From contig NC_088677.1 in assembly GCF_950023065.1 (NCBI RefSeq), forward strand, positions 64,629,469-64,693,468: a stretch of DNA of 64,000 nt, read 5' to 3'. Below are positions 28,994 through 39,992 of this stretch, piece by piece. The translations under genes and the position numbers were made by a program. Position 1 is the first letter of the stretch, and every line of letters starts with the position of its first letter. The notes beneath the pieces are model-generated. The model saw only the letters and a list, made by a program, of their open reading frames with translations, was not told where the DNA came from and ran no database searches. The stretch is from Planococcus citri. Taxonomy: Eukaryota; Arthropoda; Insecta; Hemiptera; Pseudococcidae.

Positions 28994-29464
28994 TGTAAAT
29001 ATAATGATATTATGTACCACTTGGTGATACTTGCATAAGCTGAATACTCAAAGAATATATCACTTACCCCGGCTGGAGGCTATACCAATTATATCACACA
29101 ATGAGTAAAATGTAGTCACGTGTAAGACACTATGTATTAAACGTAAAAGAATAAACACAATTAAATACCTTTTAAGAAGGTTTATAGTATCAACATGATA
29201 CTTTACACTTAACACTAGTTACTTATAATTAAACACAATTAAAACTAATATAATACGCTTTCTTGCCAATTATGGCTATAATACACCACCGAGATTATAT
29301 CGCGTCGACACGTCCGATCACTACGTACCTCAACAATATAACAATCGGCCGCAGCGCCGCTCCGTGGGCTTGTAGCCCTGTGTCGCGACGCGTGATCAGT
29401 GTTACCAACACATATACTTAATCCTATATAACCCTTACAGGTCCGGCATATCTCCCCTCTATCA
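28994..29464 (-). repeat. 5' LTR of the 17-kb element
   Basis: 471 bp, near-identical partner of 12,421-12,891; ends in CA before the target duplication AACA (29,465-29,468). On the transcribed strand it contains GGGGTAAGTGATAT about 80 nt before its 3' end, a good splice donor if that part is transcribed. Confidence 0.97.
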
Positions 29465-30120
29465 AACATTTTTGTAAAAATTGTCAAATAAAAAAGCACC
29501 TGTACTTATTTTGCCAAAATGTTCAAAAAATCGCATCGCCAGAATAATTTTCAAAAAAATCTCATGTTTGCCAATATTGTACAGAAGTTTCTTTTTTGAA
29601 AAAATAATTTTAAAAATCCCAACTTTTGTCAAAATTGCCAAAAAAATCTTACTTTTTGCTCAAGTTATCGAAAAATATGTATGTACTCTGTTGATGTTAT
29701 CAAAAAAGTCCTAATATTTTTTGTTAGAAATAACGAAAAAACTGTGTTGATAGCCAACATTTTGAAAATTCCTGCTTTTGCCAAAATTATTCTAAGAAAT
29801 CCTTGTTAAGTATGTTCTTTGCCAAAATTGTCTGCAAAGTTCTGTTTTTGCCTAAATTGTCAAAAAAATCTCGTTCAAGTAGGTATGTCTAAATTGTAAA
29901 GAAGTTCCTTTTCTGTCAAAATTATAAAAAAACTCACAAATTGGCAAAACAAATTACCAAAAAAACTCCTGCTTTTTGCCAAAATGTTCAAAAAATCCTG
30001 TGACCAAAATTGGCAAAAATTCTTGCTTTCGGCAAAATTATCCTAAAAAGTCCTGATTTTGCCAAATCATTATCAAAATTTATTTTTTTACAATTATCAA
30101 AAAAAATGGTTTTTTTACCA
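29465..30120. repeat. Degenerate TTTTGCCAAAATTGTCAAAAAA array, right flank of the LTR element
   Basis: Some 15-18 diverged units of about 40 bp, for example TTTGCCAAAATTATCC and AAAAAGTCCTGCTTTT. It is the continuation of 12,250-12,420 and resumes again at 32,425-32,660 after the next insertions. The array at 9.3-9.9 kb is the same family in reverse. Confidence 0.65.
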
Positions 30121-30224
30121 AAATAAATAATGGGCCAACTTGGGGTCAGTATGATTTACACTACAACTGCTAATCCCAGGAGTAGAGAAGACAAACCCTA
30201 AGAGAGGTTTGGAGCGTTCATTTG

Positions 30225-31110
30225 GACCAGTCTCTCATGTAGATAGCGCTAGTGTGCCCATTGTTGTAGAGTTCAGACGGGGCTTTTTTCTTAATCTTTT
30301 CTTATCAGTCGTATAACTCGTATTTTACCAAAACGTTGGATTTACAAGTTGAAAAAGAAAATATGATTCAGTCATGAATAATAATTATGCAATAATTAAT
30401 ACAGTAAGTCCCGCTTATTAGAATCGCGGATAATAGAATAATTCGGTTAATGGAATGGAATGTGCTAGGGCAGAACATTTGTATCTCCGTACATGCAAAT
30501 TTTCCCGCTTATTAGAATAAAACGAGCATTTTATTCGGTTAATAGAATTGGAAAATATTCAAAAATCACAAATTTTGGCAAAATTGGACAAAAATTGTAT
30601 AAAAATGTATTGAAAACTTGTAAAAATGGCATAAAAACACGAAATGAAGATTATAAATTGGAGAAAATTAGTGTAAGATGATGACATTTTTGTAAAATTT
30701 TATAAAAATTGTAAAAAAAAGTGTTCAAAACATATTAAAAGACCAAATGTAACTAAAAAACCGAAAAAGTATTAGAATTAACTTCAAAACACGTCAAAAA
30801 GTAATAAAATTTCAACAAAATTTGGAATTTCGCGTTTTTTATCTTTCCGCTCTAATAGAATACTCCGGTTTATAGAATCAAACATACCTAGTCCCAAATC
30901 AATTTTAATAAGCGGGACTTACTGTAATCGTAAAAATAATGTACATCAAATTATTTTTTTAGTTTTAACCCTCTAAATTAATGCTTTTGTAAACGCTGAT
31001 AAGAAAAGCCCCGCCCCTGTCTAAAAAATGTAAACATTTGACAGCTCACTAGCGCTGTCTACATGAGTGCCCGGCCCAAATATCGGGGAGGTCTGTAACT
31101 CATGTTTGGC
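30225..31110. mobile_element. Fold-back element split by a pogo-type MITE
   Basis: Arms of about 100 bp at 30,225-30,310 and 30,990-31,110 are reverse complements: CTCATGTAGATAGCGCTAGTG is matched by CACTAGCGCTGTCTACATGAG, and CTTTTCTTATCAG by CTGATAAGAAAAG, each with a few changes. Exact ends and target duplication are not clear. It interrupts the TTTTGCC array. Confidence 0.55.
30402..30924. mobile_element. Pogo/Tigger-type MITE
   Basis: 523 bp. Ends are CAGTAAGTCCCGCTTATTA and its reverse complement, with TA at 30,400-30,401 and 30,925-30,926. Inside, CGGTTAATAGAAT-like words recur. No transposase. It sits between the arms of the surrounding fold-back element. Confidence 0.85.
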
Positions 31111-31364
31111 AGGCTGGAAGCTGATGAAGATGAGGCTAAGACCAAACCTAACACCTTGGCATGGGGATGGCGTGTGCCCAGCGTCAAAGCTGCAACCTGA
31201 ATGGGCTACAACATCAAGCCATCTCAGGAAGTAGGGGAGAAGAGAAAACAATCAGAGAAATATCCCTGAAGCAGCAACAGGAAGAGCAGCAAAGCTTGCA
31301 AACCCTGATACGCAAGAGTCATAAATACTGCTAGTGCTATAGGCATGAATCCTATACAAAAAGT

Positions 31365-32155
31365 GAGAATTTGGTGCTATAACTGTCAACTGTACATAAA
31401 TGGACGAATAATTCAAATCAGAGTAACATTTTGGATGTAGAATCCAGGAAATATTCTGCACATGCGCCAGTTTACTGGTGTTGGCAAAGTAGTTGGTTGT
31501 GTTATGTGTGATGTTGACTGTGTAGCAACCAGAGTCCAGCACGGTGTAGTTGAAAGTTATCTGCGTTACTTGTCAGAGTCAGACGAGTGCGGTAAGCTAC
31601 CAAATATAACTCATCCAAAAGGAGTTATAAGTTGTAACTGCATTAGCCATTGCGATTATACCGCCAAACGATTATTCTAACCTAACTTGTAGTTAAAATA
31701 ACTACAGTACCTGCGATTATACCACGTTCTTATCGGAAAAATAATGTTTGCTTCGTTCTTATCTGTTTGATGAGTCATCAAAATGTATTGATGAGACATC
31801 TAGAGAATCGAAGCTAACTTACCGCTGCATTGGCAGGTAGTTGTAGTTAGTTACTTGTTGGTTGCGCGTGCTGACAAAACTAACTACAGTTAGTAACATG
31901 TAGTTAGATTAGCGGATAGCTCCGGCAGTTATCCGGCTATTTTAACTACACCATGCAGGACTCTGGTAGCAACTGCAACAATGAACTGTCTATATACCAG
32001 CGCCTGACCACTCAGGACACTATAAACATCATGTTTGGCGCATGAGCAGAAGGTTTCCTGGATTCTGCACCCAAAATCTAGCAGTCACATTTTGCCTCAT
32101 TTTCAACGTTGAATTATTCGTCCATTATTTGTATGGTTGATGGCTATAACCAAAG
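31365..32155. mobile_element. Second fold-back element, split by a hAT-type MITE
   Basis: Arms at about 31,365-31,500 and 32,010-32,155 are reverse complements; shared words include AATGGACGAATAATTCAA and AGAATCCAGGAAA with TTCTGC and CATGCGCC following. Frames at 31,252-31,542 (-) and elsewhere in the arms are by-products. Confidence 0.6.
31530..31965. mobile_element. hAT-type MITE inside the fold-back element
   Basis: 436 bp. The left end CAGAGTCCAGCACGGTGTAG and the reversed right end CAGAGTCCTGCATGGTGTAG agree at 18 of 20 bases. A perfect 8-bp duplication GTAGCAAC flanks it (31,522-31,529 and 31,966-31,973). Several GTAGTTA words lie inside. No transposase. Confidence 0.88.
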
Positions 32156-32324
32156 TTTGGGAAAGTCGGCTTGATGGCATAGAGGGCAGCCTTCTCATCA
32201 AGCTATACTTCCTTGTGCTAGAAGCCCATAGAAGCAAAAAAAAACAACTTCTGGAGAAAGCAACCAGAAGAAGAAACTTGCTGGAAAATCAGGGAACCCA
32301 GTTGGGCAGCAGGCAAAAAAGCCC

Positions 32325-32420
32325 ACTCAATGGAAGAAAAAACTTAATGACACATCGGCAAGCAATTCTTCTACAGTTCCCCAGACAGGCTGAACAGCTC
32401 ACCGGGTCAAAGATAATGGT
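32325..32420 (+). pseudogene. 3'-terminal LINE fragment
   Basis: About 90 bp are close to the 3' end of the LINE at 59.6-61.2 kb (shared GATGACACATCGGCAAGCAA-like core, then CAATTCTTCTACAGTT and CACYGGGTCAAAG). It encodes the C-terminal KKL-DDTSASNSS type end of that element family. 32,425-32,660 downstream is again the TTTTGCC array. Confidence 0.6.
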
Positions 32421-32659
32421 TTAAAAAAAACTTCGGCTTTTAGCAAAAATTTTCAAACTCCTGCTTTTTATCAAAATTGTCAGCAAGTTCTACTTTTTTG
32501 ACAAAATATTGTAGGCAAATACCTTTTTTTGACAAGTTATACAAAAAATTCTCTCTTATGCCGAAAAGGTCAATAAAATCTTGTTCTTAGCCAAAATAGT
32601 CTGAAAGTACAGCTTTTTTGCAAAAATTCTCAAAAAGGCCTAACGTTTGTCAGACTTTG

Positions 32660-33976
32660 TCTAAACAGTTCATAACAAAATTTTTAAAAATTAAAATAAT
32701 GCAGATGAGTCCATAATGATAGATTAAAATAAATTATTTCATTTTTGATCCTAAAACTGAAATGATCTTTCTCCCATCCACCCTCTTCCTAAGAATTCGA
32801 GCACGTGTCACTTTTGGATCAAGGTCATCTGCATCCAAAATAATTCCCACAGCATGCCACTACTGAGATGTCCAAAAATTCCAAACGTGTACTACACGTG
32901 CTGAAAATCAATTGAAATAGAGTTCTAATATGTATCATGAATCGTATTATTTTTGAGTACCTACACTCTTCCTCTCACTCAACCAGACATAAATAGGGAC
33001 AATAACACCCCGTTTTTGTTTTTTTGGAAAAAGGGAATTCCTACGGTTAAGAAATGAAAACGCCAGCCATTCAGCCAAGGTGTTACTTCTTTATTATTCA
33101 CATCTTTACGCGTTATTTTGATAATTACGATAATTTTTTTTTTTTGTATACAATAAAAACAACGCATTTTAATGCCACATTTTTTAACGTCCACATGATC
33201 ACACACGAGACAAACTCTAATTATCTAATTCGCTAAATTAAAATTCTCATACCCGGCGAATAAATAAATTACAAAACAAAAAAACAAAACAAATAGGTAT
33301 ACCTATACATATAGCAATGTATCTAATAATACTGTTTTTTTGATATCCTGCTTCTTGTAAAAACAATAATGATAGATAGAAAATTACACAGATGAAAAAA
33401 AAAAGAAAGAGAAGAGAAAAGAAAACAAGAGTAGAGAGAGATTTTAGTGCCATTTGGAGAAAAAAGAAAAGAAAATCGATAAATATGAAATTTTTCGAGA
33501 AGAAAAATACGCTACAAAAAGAGATTCGGGAACCGGAGATATGGAATGCGAATACACCACGATAACTAAAATTTAGTCAACAACTAGAAGAAGAAGAAAA
33601 AGAAAAATGAGATAAAGCGTAGGTATATAGTATACAGTATAACAAAAGGACTACAATAAAATACAATATTGCACCATATTGAAAAATACTCTTACAATAT
33701 GTATAGTGATTTTATATAGAGGAAAAACAAAACGAAACGAAAGGAAAAGGAAAAAACAAAACGTAATGATATTTTCACAATGAAAGATTAATCCTTAAAC
33801 ATTATAGTAGGTAGGTAGTATTTGATATAATTTCAATAATTCCTTATCAAATATAACAGTCGAAGTTCACAATTTCACCATAAAGGTGTATAAAATAGGT
33901 AGATACTTAGGTACTAGGTTTATATGATACATACGTAAATATGTATGATATTGGTAGGTAGGTAGGTATACTATAA
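32660..33976. other. AT-rich region; likely 3' UTR of the FAM13 gene in its distal part
   Basis: No gene seen. On the minus strand an AATAAA lies at 33,090-33,095, about 880 nt beyond the FAM13 stop codon, a candidate polyadenylation signal. Short GGTA microsatellites occur at 33,950-33,967. Confidence 0.4.
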
Positions 33977-34175
33977 TTATTTGGACTTGGTTAGCAAAGC
34001 TTCTAAAAGCTTCAGTTTAGCTTTGGTATTTTTGTAGCGAGAACGTAACGTATGAATACAATATTTACTATCGTTTAACGTTTTATTTTCAGCCTCTTGC
34101 TCGTACATGTAGATACGATTACGTAGCTTCTTTTTTTCATCTTTTGTAGCTTTGTATTCCATCATAAGTTCGGGC
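33977..34175 (-). CDS. FAM13: FAM13-family gene, terminal exon
   Basis: Coding end of the gene whose other exons lie at 47,640-49,221 and 53,314-53,400. The exon starts after a TTGCAG acceptor (34,176-34,181). It supplies the third base of a Ser codon and then 65 codons to TAA at 33,977. The residues EKKKLRNRIYMYE and KAKLKLLEALL correspond to the conserved C-terminal segment of vertebrate FAM13 proteins (EEKKRIRKKLREFE and KAKLRLLEVLI, from memory). The intron before it is about 13.5 kb. Confidence 0.8.
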
Positions 34176-37100
34176 CTGCAACAGATGCGAAAAGAGAGAA
34201 AAGTGAAAATTAATGTTGGAAAATGTAGGTAGGTTAATAGGTGCTTTACACCGACTAATTATGGTACGTCTATGTATGTCTATCTCCATCTATTTTTTTT
34301 TTTTTTTTTTTGCAAAAAAAGTAAAGAGAATAATGTTCCTAAATTACATACCAGACTATCTAATTTGCGAGTAGGTAATAAAAATAGACCACTACGAACA
34401 CCTTTTCACGAGAATCGATCGATATAGTATGAATGATACGAATACTTACTCCATTCATTAGCATTAACCGATATAAAACTTACATTTGGCAACATTGCAT
34501 CGACGACGATACTAAACCTATCAATTATAACAGAAAAATAGGACTACACAACGAATCGACGAATTCCAGAGAAACAATACGGCTTTAATTTTTACAAAAT
34601 GAATAGATTTTTCATCATCATCACTCAAACCCAAACCCTAATTATTGAATTGGACAGTGAACTTTCACGCAAATTCTCCCTTCGACTCCCAATCCCTTTT
34701 TAAAACGTAGTGAAATTTGAAGCATCGCGAGCCAGTATTTGACCCTTCGTCACCATTCAATTCACATGAAATATTTCAAACTTTTTTTTTTTCAAAAATC
34801 CATTGAAAACTCGACACAGAAAAATTCAAACAGCAGTACGCAAAATTTCAAAAACAGAATTTGATTTTTGAAGAATTTTTGAAAATTTGAACTTCTTGAG
34901 CTAAAAATTTGATGAACTTGAGATAAAAAACAGAAAGGTTTATAACCCATTATTCGGACTTCCAGAACTTCCTAAATCGATTGATGGTGCAGGCTTGACA
35001 TTTTTTTTAAGTTAGTGGATTTTTGAATGATTCAATTTCCAAAAATTTCCATTCCACAGGCCCAAATAACATTTAGCACCTGTATTCATGACTGTGACTA
35101 CTTCGATCAATTTAGACACATTCGAAGATTTTCAAAATTTGTCACCAACGATTCAACGTTCCTTGAGCAATCATTTCTGATTTAAAAAAAAAGGAAAAGA
35201 TAAGTACTCAATTTTTAAAAGAATGGAAATCCAAAAAATCTGCTGGAAGCTTTAAACGGCTTGAAAATGAGACAAATTCTTATGGGAGGGCCAAATTTGA
35301 GCCTGCTACCTTAATTTTGTTCATTTTTTCTCATCGGAAAGAGAGAATTAATTTTTTTTTCAATAACACAATAAATTAGGAACATACGTACGTAGAAATT
35401 ATTGCGTCATTCGATCCATCAACTTATCCTATTTTGGTTCTGATTATTTTGCTCGTGTTTTACTATCCTGCTTTTTTTTGGTAAAAATTGTTGAAGAAGT
35501 CCTATTTTTATCATTTTCAAATCAAACTTTGAAATGTCAATAATTCATTCTTTCTTTTTCAAAAATTGAAACTTTGAAACATTTTACCCAACAATTTTTC
35601 CCCCTCCCCAACGCTCCTAAAATATTTTTAAAATATCGTGAATTCTCGGTTTTCCCATCTTTTTCATGTTGCCTTGCTTGTTTGACACTTATGAATATAC
35701 TTTCTTCCAGTTTTCAATCATCAAAATGTTATACTCTTTTTCTTGTTCTTCTAGAATTTTTATTTTTGAAAAAAATGGTCTTGAGCGATATAGAATTAAA
35801 AGACAACAATCCGAAAAAATGTTGACCCTTCTCTCCTTAACCTCCTTAAAAATTCTAGAACATTTATCTTAGCATTTTATTTTAAAACAAACCTTGACAT
35901 TTTCAGTTAATTTCTTTTTTTGGAGTTTTGTTTCTTTTCTTTGATGATACAGAATATTATAAATTTTAACACCCCCCCCCCCTTTCCACAAAAATTCTCC
36001 CTCCCGATTAAAAAATATATTTAGGTAATGTTCGGTTATCCCATACTTTTCATAAATCCACACGTTTTCCAAATTGGTGGATTGCAGAATGGGAAGAAAA
36101 ATCAAGTGCATGCACCCTCGAGAAACCAACAAACGGTGAGTCATATTTTGGTCTGGTCAGGTTTAAAAGGACATTGGAAAGGTGGAGGAGGGGGGAGGGT
36201 GTTGAAAGAAATCAGTTCGAAAAAATAAGTCAATATTCGACATCAGCGCATCGAATTAGTTCTAATCGATACGTCATTTCAATTTTCAATTTTTTTTTTA
36301 AATTTTGATCAAAATTAGGGTCTCTTGAACCCTTCGAGGGTGTTGAAATACCATGTATTTTGAAAATTCTTTTTTCACAAAGAGGGTAAAAAAGACTATT
36401 TACTAAAATGTTTTCAAATTAGGTATAGATGACAACTTTCAACTTAAGTAAGTAGGTACAGGGACATCGAGATATAAAAATTTTCATTTTCTGTTTTGGA
36501 TTTTTGTGGGCTCAAATGTGAAACTTTTCATTTTAAACGAAGAGACAAATTGGTTCAAGCGAAGCAAGGGCGAAAGTTTTGGGAAATTAGATTTCACGAG
36601 GGCTAAAACCAATGTTTTTTTTTTCAGGAAGTGGATTTTGAAAAAAAAAACGAGGAAAGGCCCGAGCGAAGTAAGGGCGAAAACTTTCGATAATTTGTAT
36701 ATTGAGAGCGCTGAAAATCATGTTTTTTTTATGCAAGAAGTTCATTTTTTGGCCTATAAAATTTTGGAATTTAAAAGATTTTTTAGGATGTTAATTTTGA
36801 GAAAGAAAAGAAAACAGGCTCAAGGAAAGACAAAAGCTTTTGAAAATTTGTATTTCGAGAGGTATAAAAACAACGATACTTTTTATTTGAAAAGTTTATT
36901 TTTTCTCTTTAAAACTTAACGAAGTCGGAGGTCCCGACTTCACTTTTGTTTACCTACTTGAGATAATTTCGATAGTGTTAATAAAATTGCATATCTACTC
37001 AGTTTGCCGTAAAAAAAAGCGAATGGTGGCAATCGATTTCGGGAGGTGGAACAAATGAATAAGTTGTTCAACAATTGACGATTTTGGAATTTTTTAAAAC

Positions 37101-39005
37101 TTTATAAATTTGTCTACAGCAGCAGAAGTTACAGCGCTTTCTTCAGTGATTTAAATTTTCTGGAGGAAAGTCAACTTCTGCTGTATGCTCCAGATTCACA
37201 CAAAGTAGGTGGCAATCGATTCACCGGAGGGGGGGGGTGGTTATAAATTCATTTTCATATTTCTTCTTGTATTTACTCGTTTGTAGAAAATTAATTGACC
37301 AATAGACTACTATCACTATTCTCAAAAAGTCGTCGAAAATCGAAAAATGAACTTTGCCAGCACGAAAATCAATGGCAAAGAGTCCAATTTCAGCTACTTG
37401 AAGAATAATTCCAGTCATGCTGGAAGGTGCGAGGGAGAGAAAAAAGCAACTCTGTCACACTTTCTTCTCCAACTGCAGAACTACCCAGTCATTAATTTCT
37501 CAAAAGTTCACTTTCCACCCCTAGGAATTGGAGGTGATGCTAATTGCCATTGCCAACTTCCCATCAATAAAAGGCACGAGCACGGTTACATTTTCGTAAC
37601 AGGTGTACCGTGTACCTACATACAAAGAAAGGATGCCTGCGTCAGAAATCAGACACGTGAAGGTTTTCGGTTAGACATTGGCAATGAAAAAATTTTTCAC
37701 GAACGCCGATTACTAAATTCAAGTTTAAATTGAAACAGCTTGCGGCGCTGGTAAATTAATACGCTCGTTAGGACATTTCTGGAGAAAAGGCTGCGTCATT
37801 CAGCGAACCATTCGTTTTTAGGCCTGCTGCGGAAAGGGAAAATGCCGATTGAAATTTCAACTTCGCATCGCAGCCACACAGTTGACATTGTATTCATCAA
37901 TTACACGTTACGCAAACGCAATGTAGGTCTAGAGGTAGGTATACCCTTGTCTAATCCACATGTTTGTTCGATTTGCCGACGTGGTTAACAACCGTAGGTA
38001 ATAGAATAACCCCAATGGCAATATTTAGACGTTTTTACACATTTTAATTTCTACGAACAATATTCCACAAATTATTTCATTCTAAATTGAAAATTCGGCT
38101 GAATTATTCGAGTTATTTTTCTGTGAAATTAATTTTAAATAAAATTAACTTCGTTTGTAGGTACATCAAAGGGAAAATAGTGGAATGTTGAGGAATGAGA
38201 CTTATTTACTCGGCGTGTTTTTCTTTTCATCATTTTCATCAACGAACACTGAACAGTAAGTATAAGAAAAAAAAATACCCAACTTCCAGCCCACGTGCTT
38301 ATTCGTATTACTCAATTATGCCAGAAACTCTTCGAAATACTTAAGGAAAAAATCTTATCGTCGTCGCATTTGCTATCAGCATCCGAAAAGAATTTTTAAA
38401 GAGAAGAGTAACTGGTGAAAGTTTCCTTTTACAATCATTTTTCAGCGAAAAATCCCTAACAAATGATTTTTTCACAATGCGAATCGTTCGCTTCGCAAAC
38501 TATGTACTATACGTAAATAATTCGGCGAGCAGCGGGCGAAATACCTTCGACATACAATTTTTGCACGCAGATGTACAGTAGAATTTGCTCAAAACTTCAT
38601 TTTTACTACCCACTTTGAATTGTTGTACGTACAGTTCTTTTCCCTCTTTTTTTGGAATTCATTTCTTTCGCATAAATCTAGGTTTTATCGTTTCAGGTGA
38701 GTAGGAGTTTCGCGGAATCTTAACCATGTCGAAAGGATCATTTTAGCCATATTTACCTACTGTGAGACTCATGTGAGAGGGAATTGCACCGGTTTCATGA
38801 CGAATTTGAGAAAATATCGAAAAGATTTTTGAAAATAAAACATCCCACTCGTATCATTTATGAAACATTAACTAGTTTGAACATCGACGAATCAATATCG
38901 AAGATTCAGTTTATACGCAAATAATCAATCTACAATCTACATACATTCTACATCGTTTTAAAAAAATCGAAAAGCCCTCTCAAGTTGAAAAAAAATTAAA
39001 AGTTA
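34176..39005 (-). other. FAM13 last intron, part 3' of the LTR insertion
   Basis: AT-rich non-coding sequence. It contains a T19-type run near 34,293, a C12 run at 35,971, a G-run near 36,180 and the repeat at 36,540-36,920. The frame at 37,347-37,733 (+, 128 codons) has no recognisable feature. 37,900-39,000 holds nothing I recognise. Confidence 0.5.
36540..36920. repeat. About three ~125-bp tandem units with a GCGAAGYAAGGGCGAAA core
   Basis: Copies begin near 36,555, 36,664 and 36,815. Each has the GAGCGAAGTAAGGGCGAAAA segment, then TTTGTATWTTGAGAG, a T-run and an AAGTKSATTTT block. A further copy lies at 45,830-45,900. The 137-codon frame over the array is a by-product. Confidence 0.55.
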
Positions 39006-39513
39006 TGTGATATACTACCATGCCTACATTGTCTACGTGAGGGATATTAGGAGACACAGGTTGGTAACACTGGGATATTCGCGATGTCCTGGTCCTAGAC
39101 CAGGATATGAGCAGATATCCCAAGCCAGTTCGCTATCCTGAGTCGACGCAGAGTAGTGTAATTCGCGGACAAATAGTGCTGTTAATAACTGACCCTTAAG
39201 GTCGTTCATTCGATCCCTTCTTTCATTAGAGTTAAGGTGTTTTTGTTATAATCTTTGTGGTAACAATCAGTTGTGTATTAAATTGAATCGTTCATAATTG
39301 TTACTCCAAAATATATGGTATTTGGTGAGTCACTACGGTGTTTGCTTATTTATTATATATTTACGAGAGTATTAATGATTTATTGCTGTTTGAGCTAGTC
39401 TGGCCCCTTTGAGGAATTATTCCCGGTGAATAATTCCAGGAGTCAATCCGTGTGCTTGTTACTAGTTATATCCCATCAAGTCCCTTTAGCCATAAATCTA
39501 TTACTATCTCTCA
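39006..39513 (+). repeat. 5' LTR of the 5.5-kb element
   Basis: 508 bp, begins TGTGATATACTACC and ends ATCTCTCA. TTGGTAACACTG lies about 55 nt from its start, as in the 17-kb element. TTTGGTGAGTCAC at about 39,322-39,334 is a possible splice donor. Confidence 0.95.
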
Positions 39514-39514
39514 T

Positions 39515-39531
39515 TGGCGCCCAAACGTCAA
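39515..39531 (+). promoter_or_regulatory. Primer binding site, tRNA-Lys type
   Basis: TGGCGCCCAAACGTCAA follows the LTR after one T. Its first ten bases match the complement of the tRNA-Lys 3' end exactly. Confidence 0.8.
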
Positions 39532-39624
39532 AAGAATAAGTCTCACGCAAGTGCCACTTATTCGAAAAAATTTATTTTCTTAGAAAATAAATAAAATTAC
39601 TCTCGTTTTCAAAAACGCCAGTAA

Positions 39625-39745
39625 TTTATACAGATTTATTCCAGTATAAAGATCGACCGAGGTCAGTGTCTTTGAAAGAACAAATCTAACACTTATTCCA
39701 GTATAAAGGCCAGCTCTTACCAAGCCAGTACCTTTGAAAGAATAA
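39625..39745 (+). repeat. Two 60-bp direct repeats in the leader
   Basis: CTTATTCCAGTATAAAG-type blocks start near 39,630 and 39,690, each followed by a CCAAG/CCGAGG-YCAGTRYCTTTGAAAGAA block. Their place between primer binding site and gag suggests a packaging or dimerisation role; inference only. Confidence 0.55.
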
Positions 39746-39992
39746 GTTACATGCTAATTCAATAGGAAACAATAAGCTTGTAAAAAACGCAATCGTGTAC
39801 CTTTCTTCACGCACCTAATTTTCTATACATTCAACACAGGTAAAAAATACCTGTACTGGACAACAGAAAACAGGAGCCACACAGTACGTCGCGGTAAAAC
39901 CTCCACTACCCCGCCACCACCCTATTATACACACGAGTGCATTTCTTTAAAAAAGGTCAATACCTATTGTGTAGTTTTAAACAAATAAGCTA

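Larger units (their letters stand above)
12421..29464 (-). mobile_element. Giant Ty3/gypsy-like LTR retrotransposon, complete, 17,044 bp
   Basis: Two 471-bp LTRs (12,421-12,891 and 28,994-29,464) bound the element. They begin TG and end CA on the + strand, differ by one base as far as I can read (C at 12,633 versus T at the matching position near 29,206), and are flanked by the 4-bp duplication AACA. Transcription runs on the minus strand. Inside, in transcription order: primer binding site, leader, gag, a +1-frame gag extension, pol of 2184 codons with intact domains, and then about 5.5 kb of accessory ORFs, polypurine tract and 3' LTR. Ty3/gypsy elements are normally 5-10 kb, so this is unusually long. 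The order RT-RNaseH-integrase places it with Ty3/gypsy (Metaviridae-like). No env-like ORF with signal peptide or membrane segment was found. Confidence 0.95.

Noticed and set aside
31252..31542. 96-codon minus-strand frame with hydrophobic stretches
   Set aside because: It lies in the arm of a fold-back element and runs across its repeat.
36506..36919. 137-codon frame on +
   Set aside because: It spans the three-copy GGGCGAAA repeat; no independent protein features.
37347..37733. 128-codon frame on + in the FAM13 intron
   Set aside because: No domain, no splice context and unremarkable composition; probably chance.
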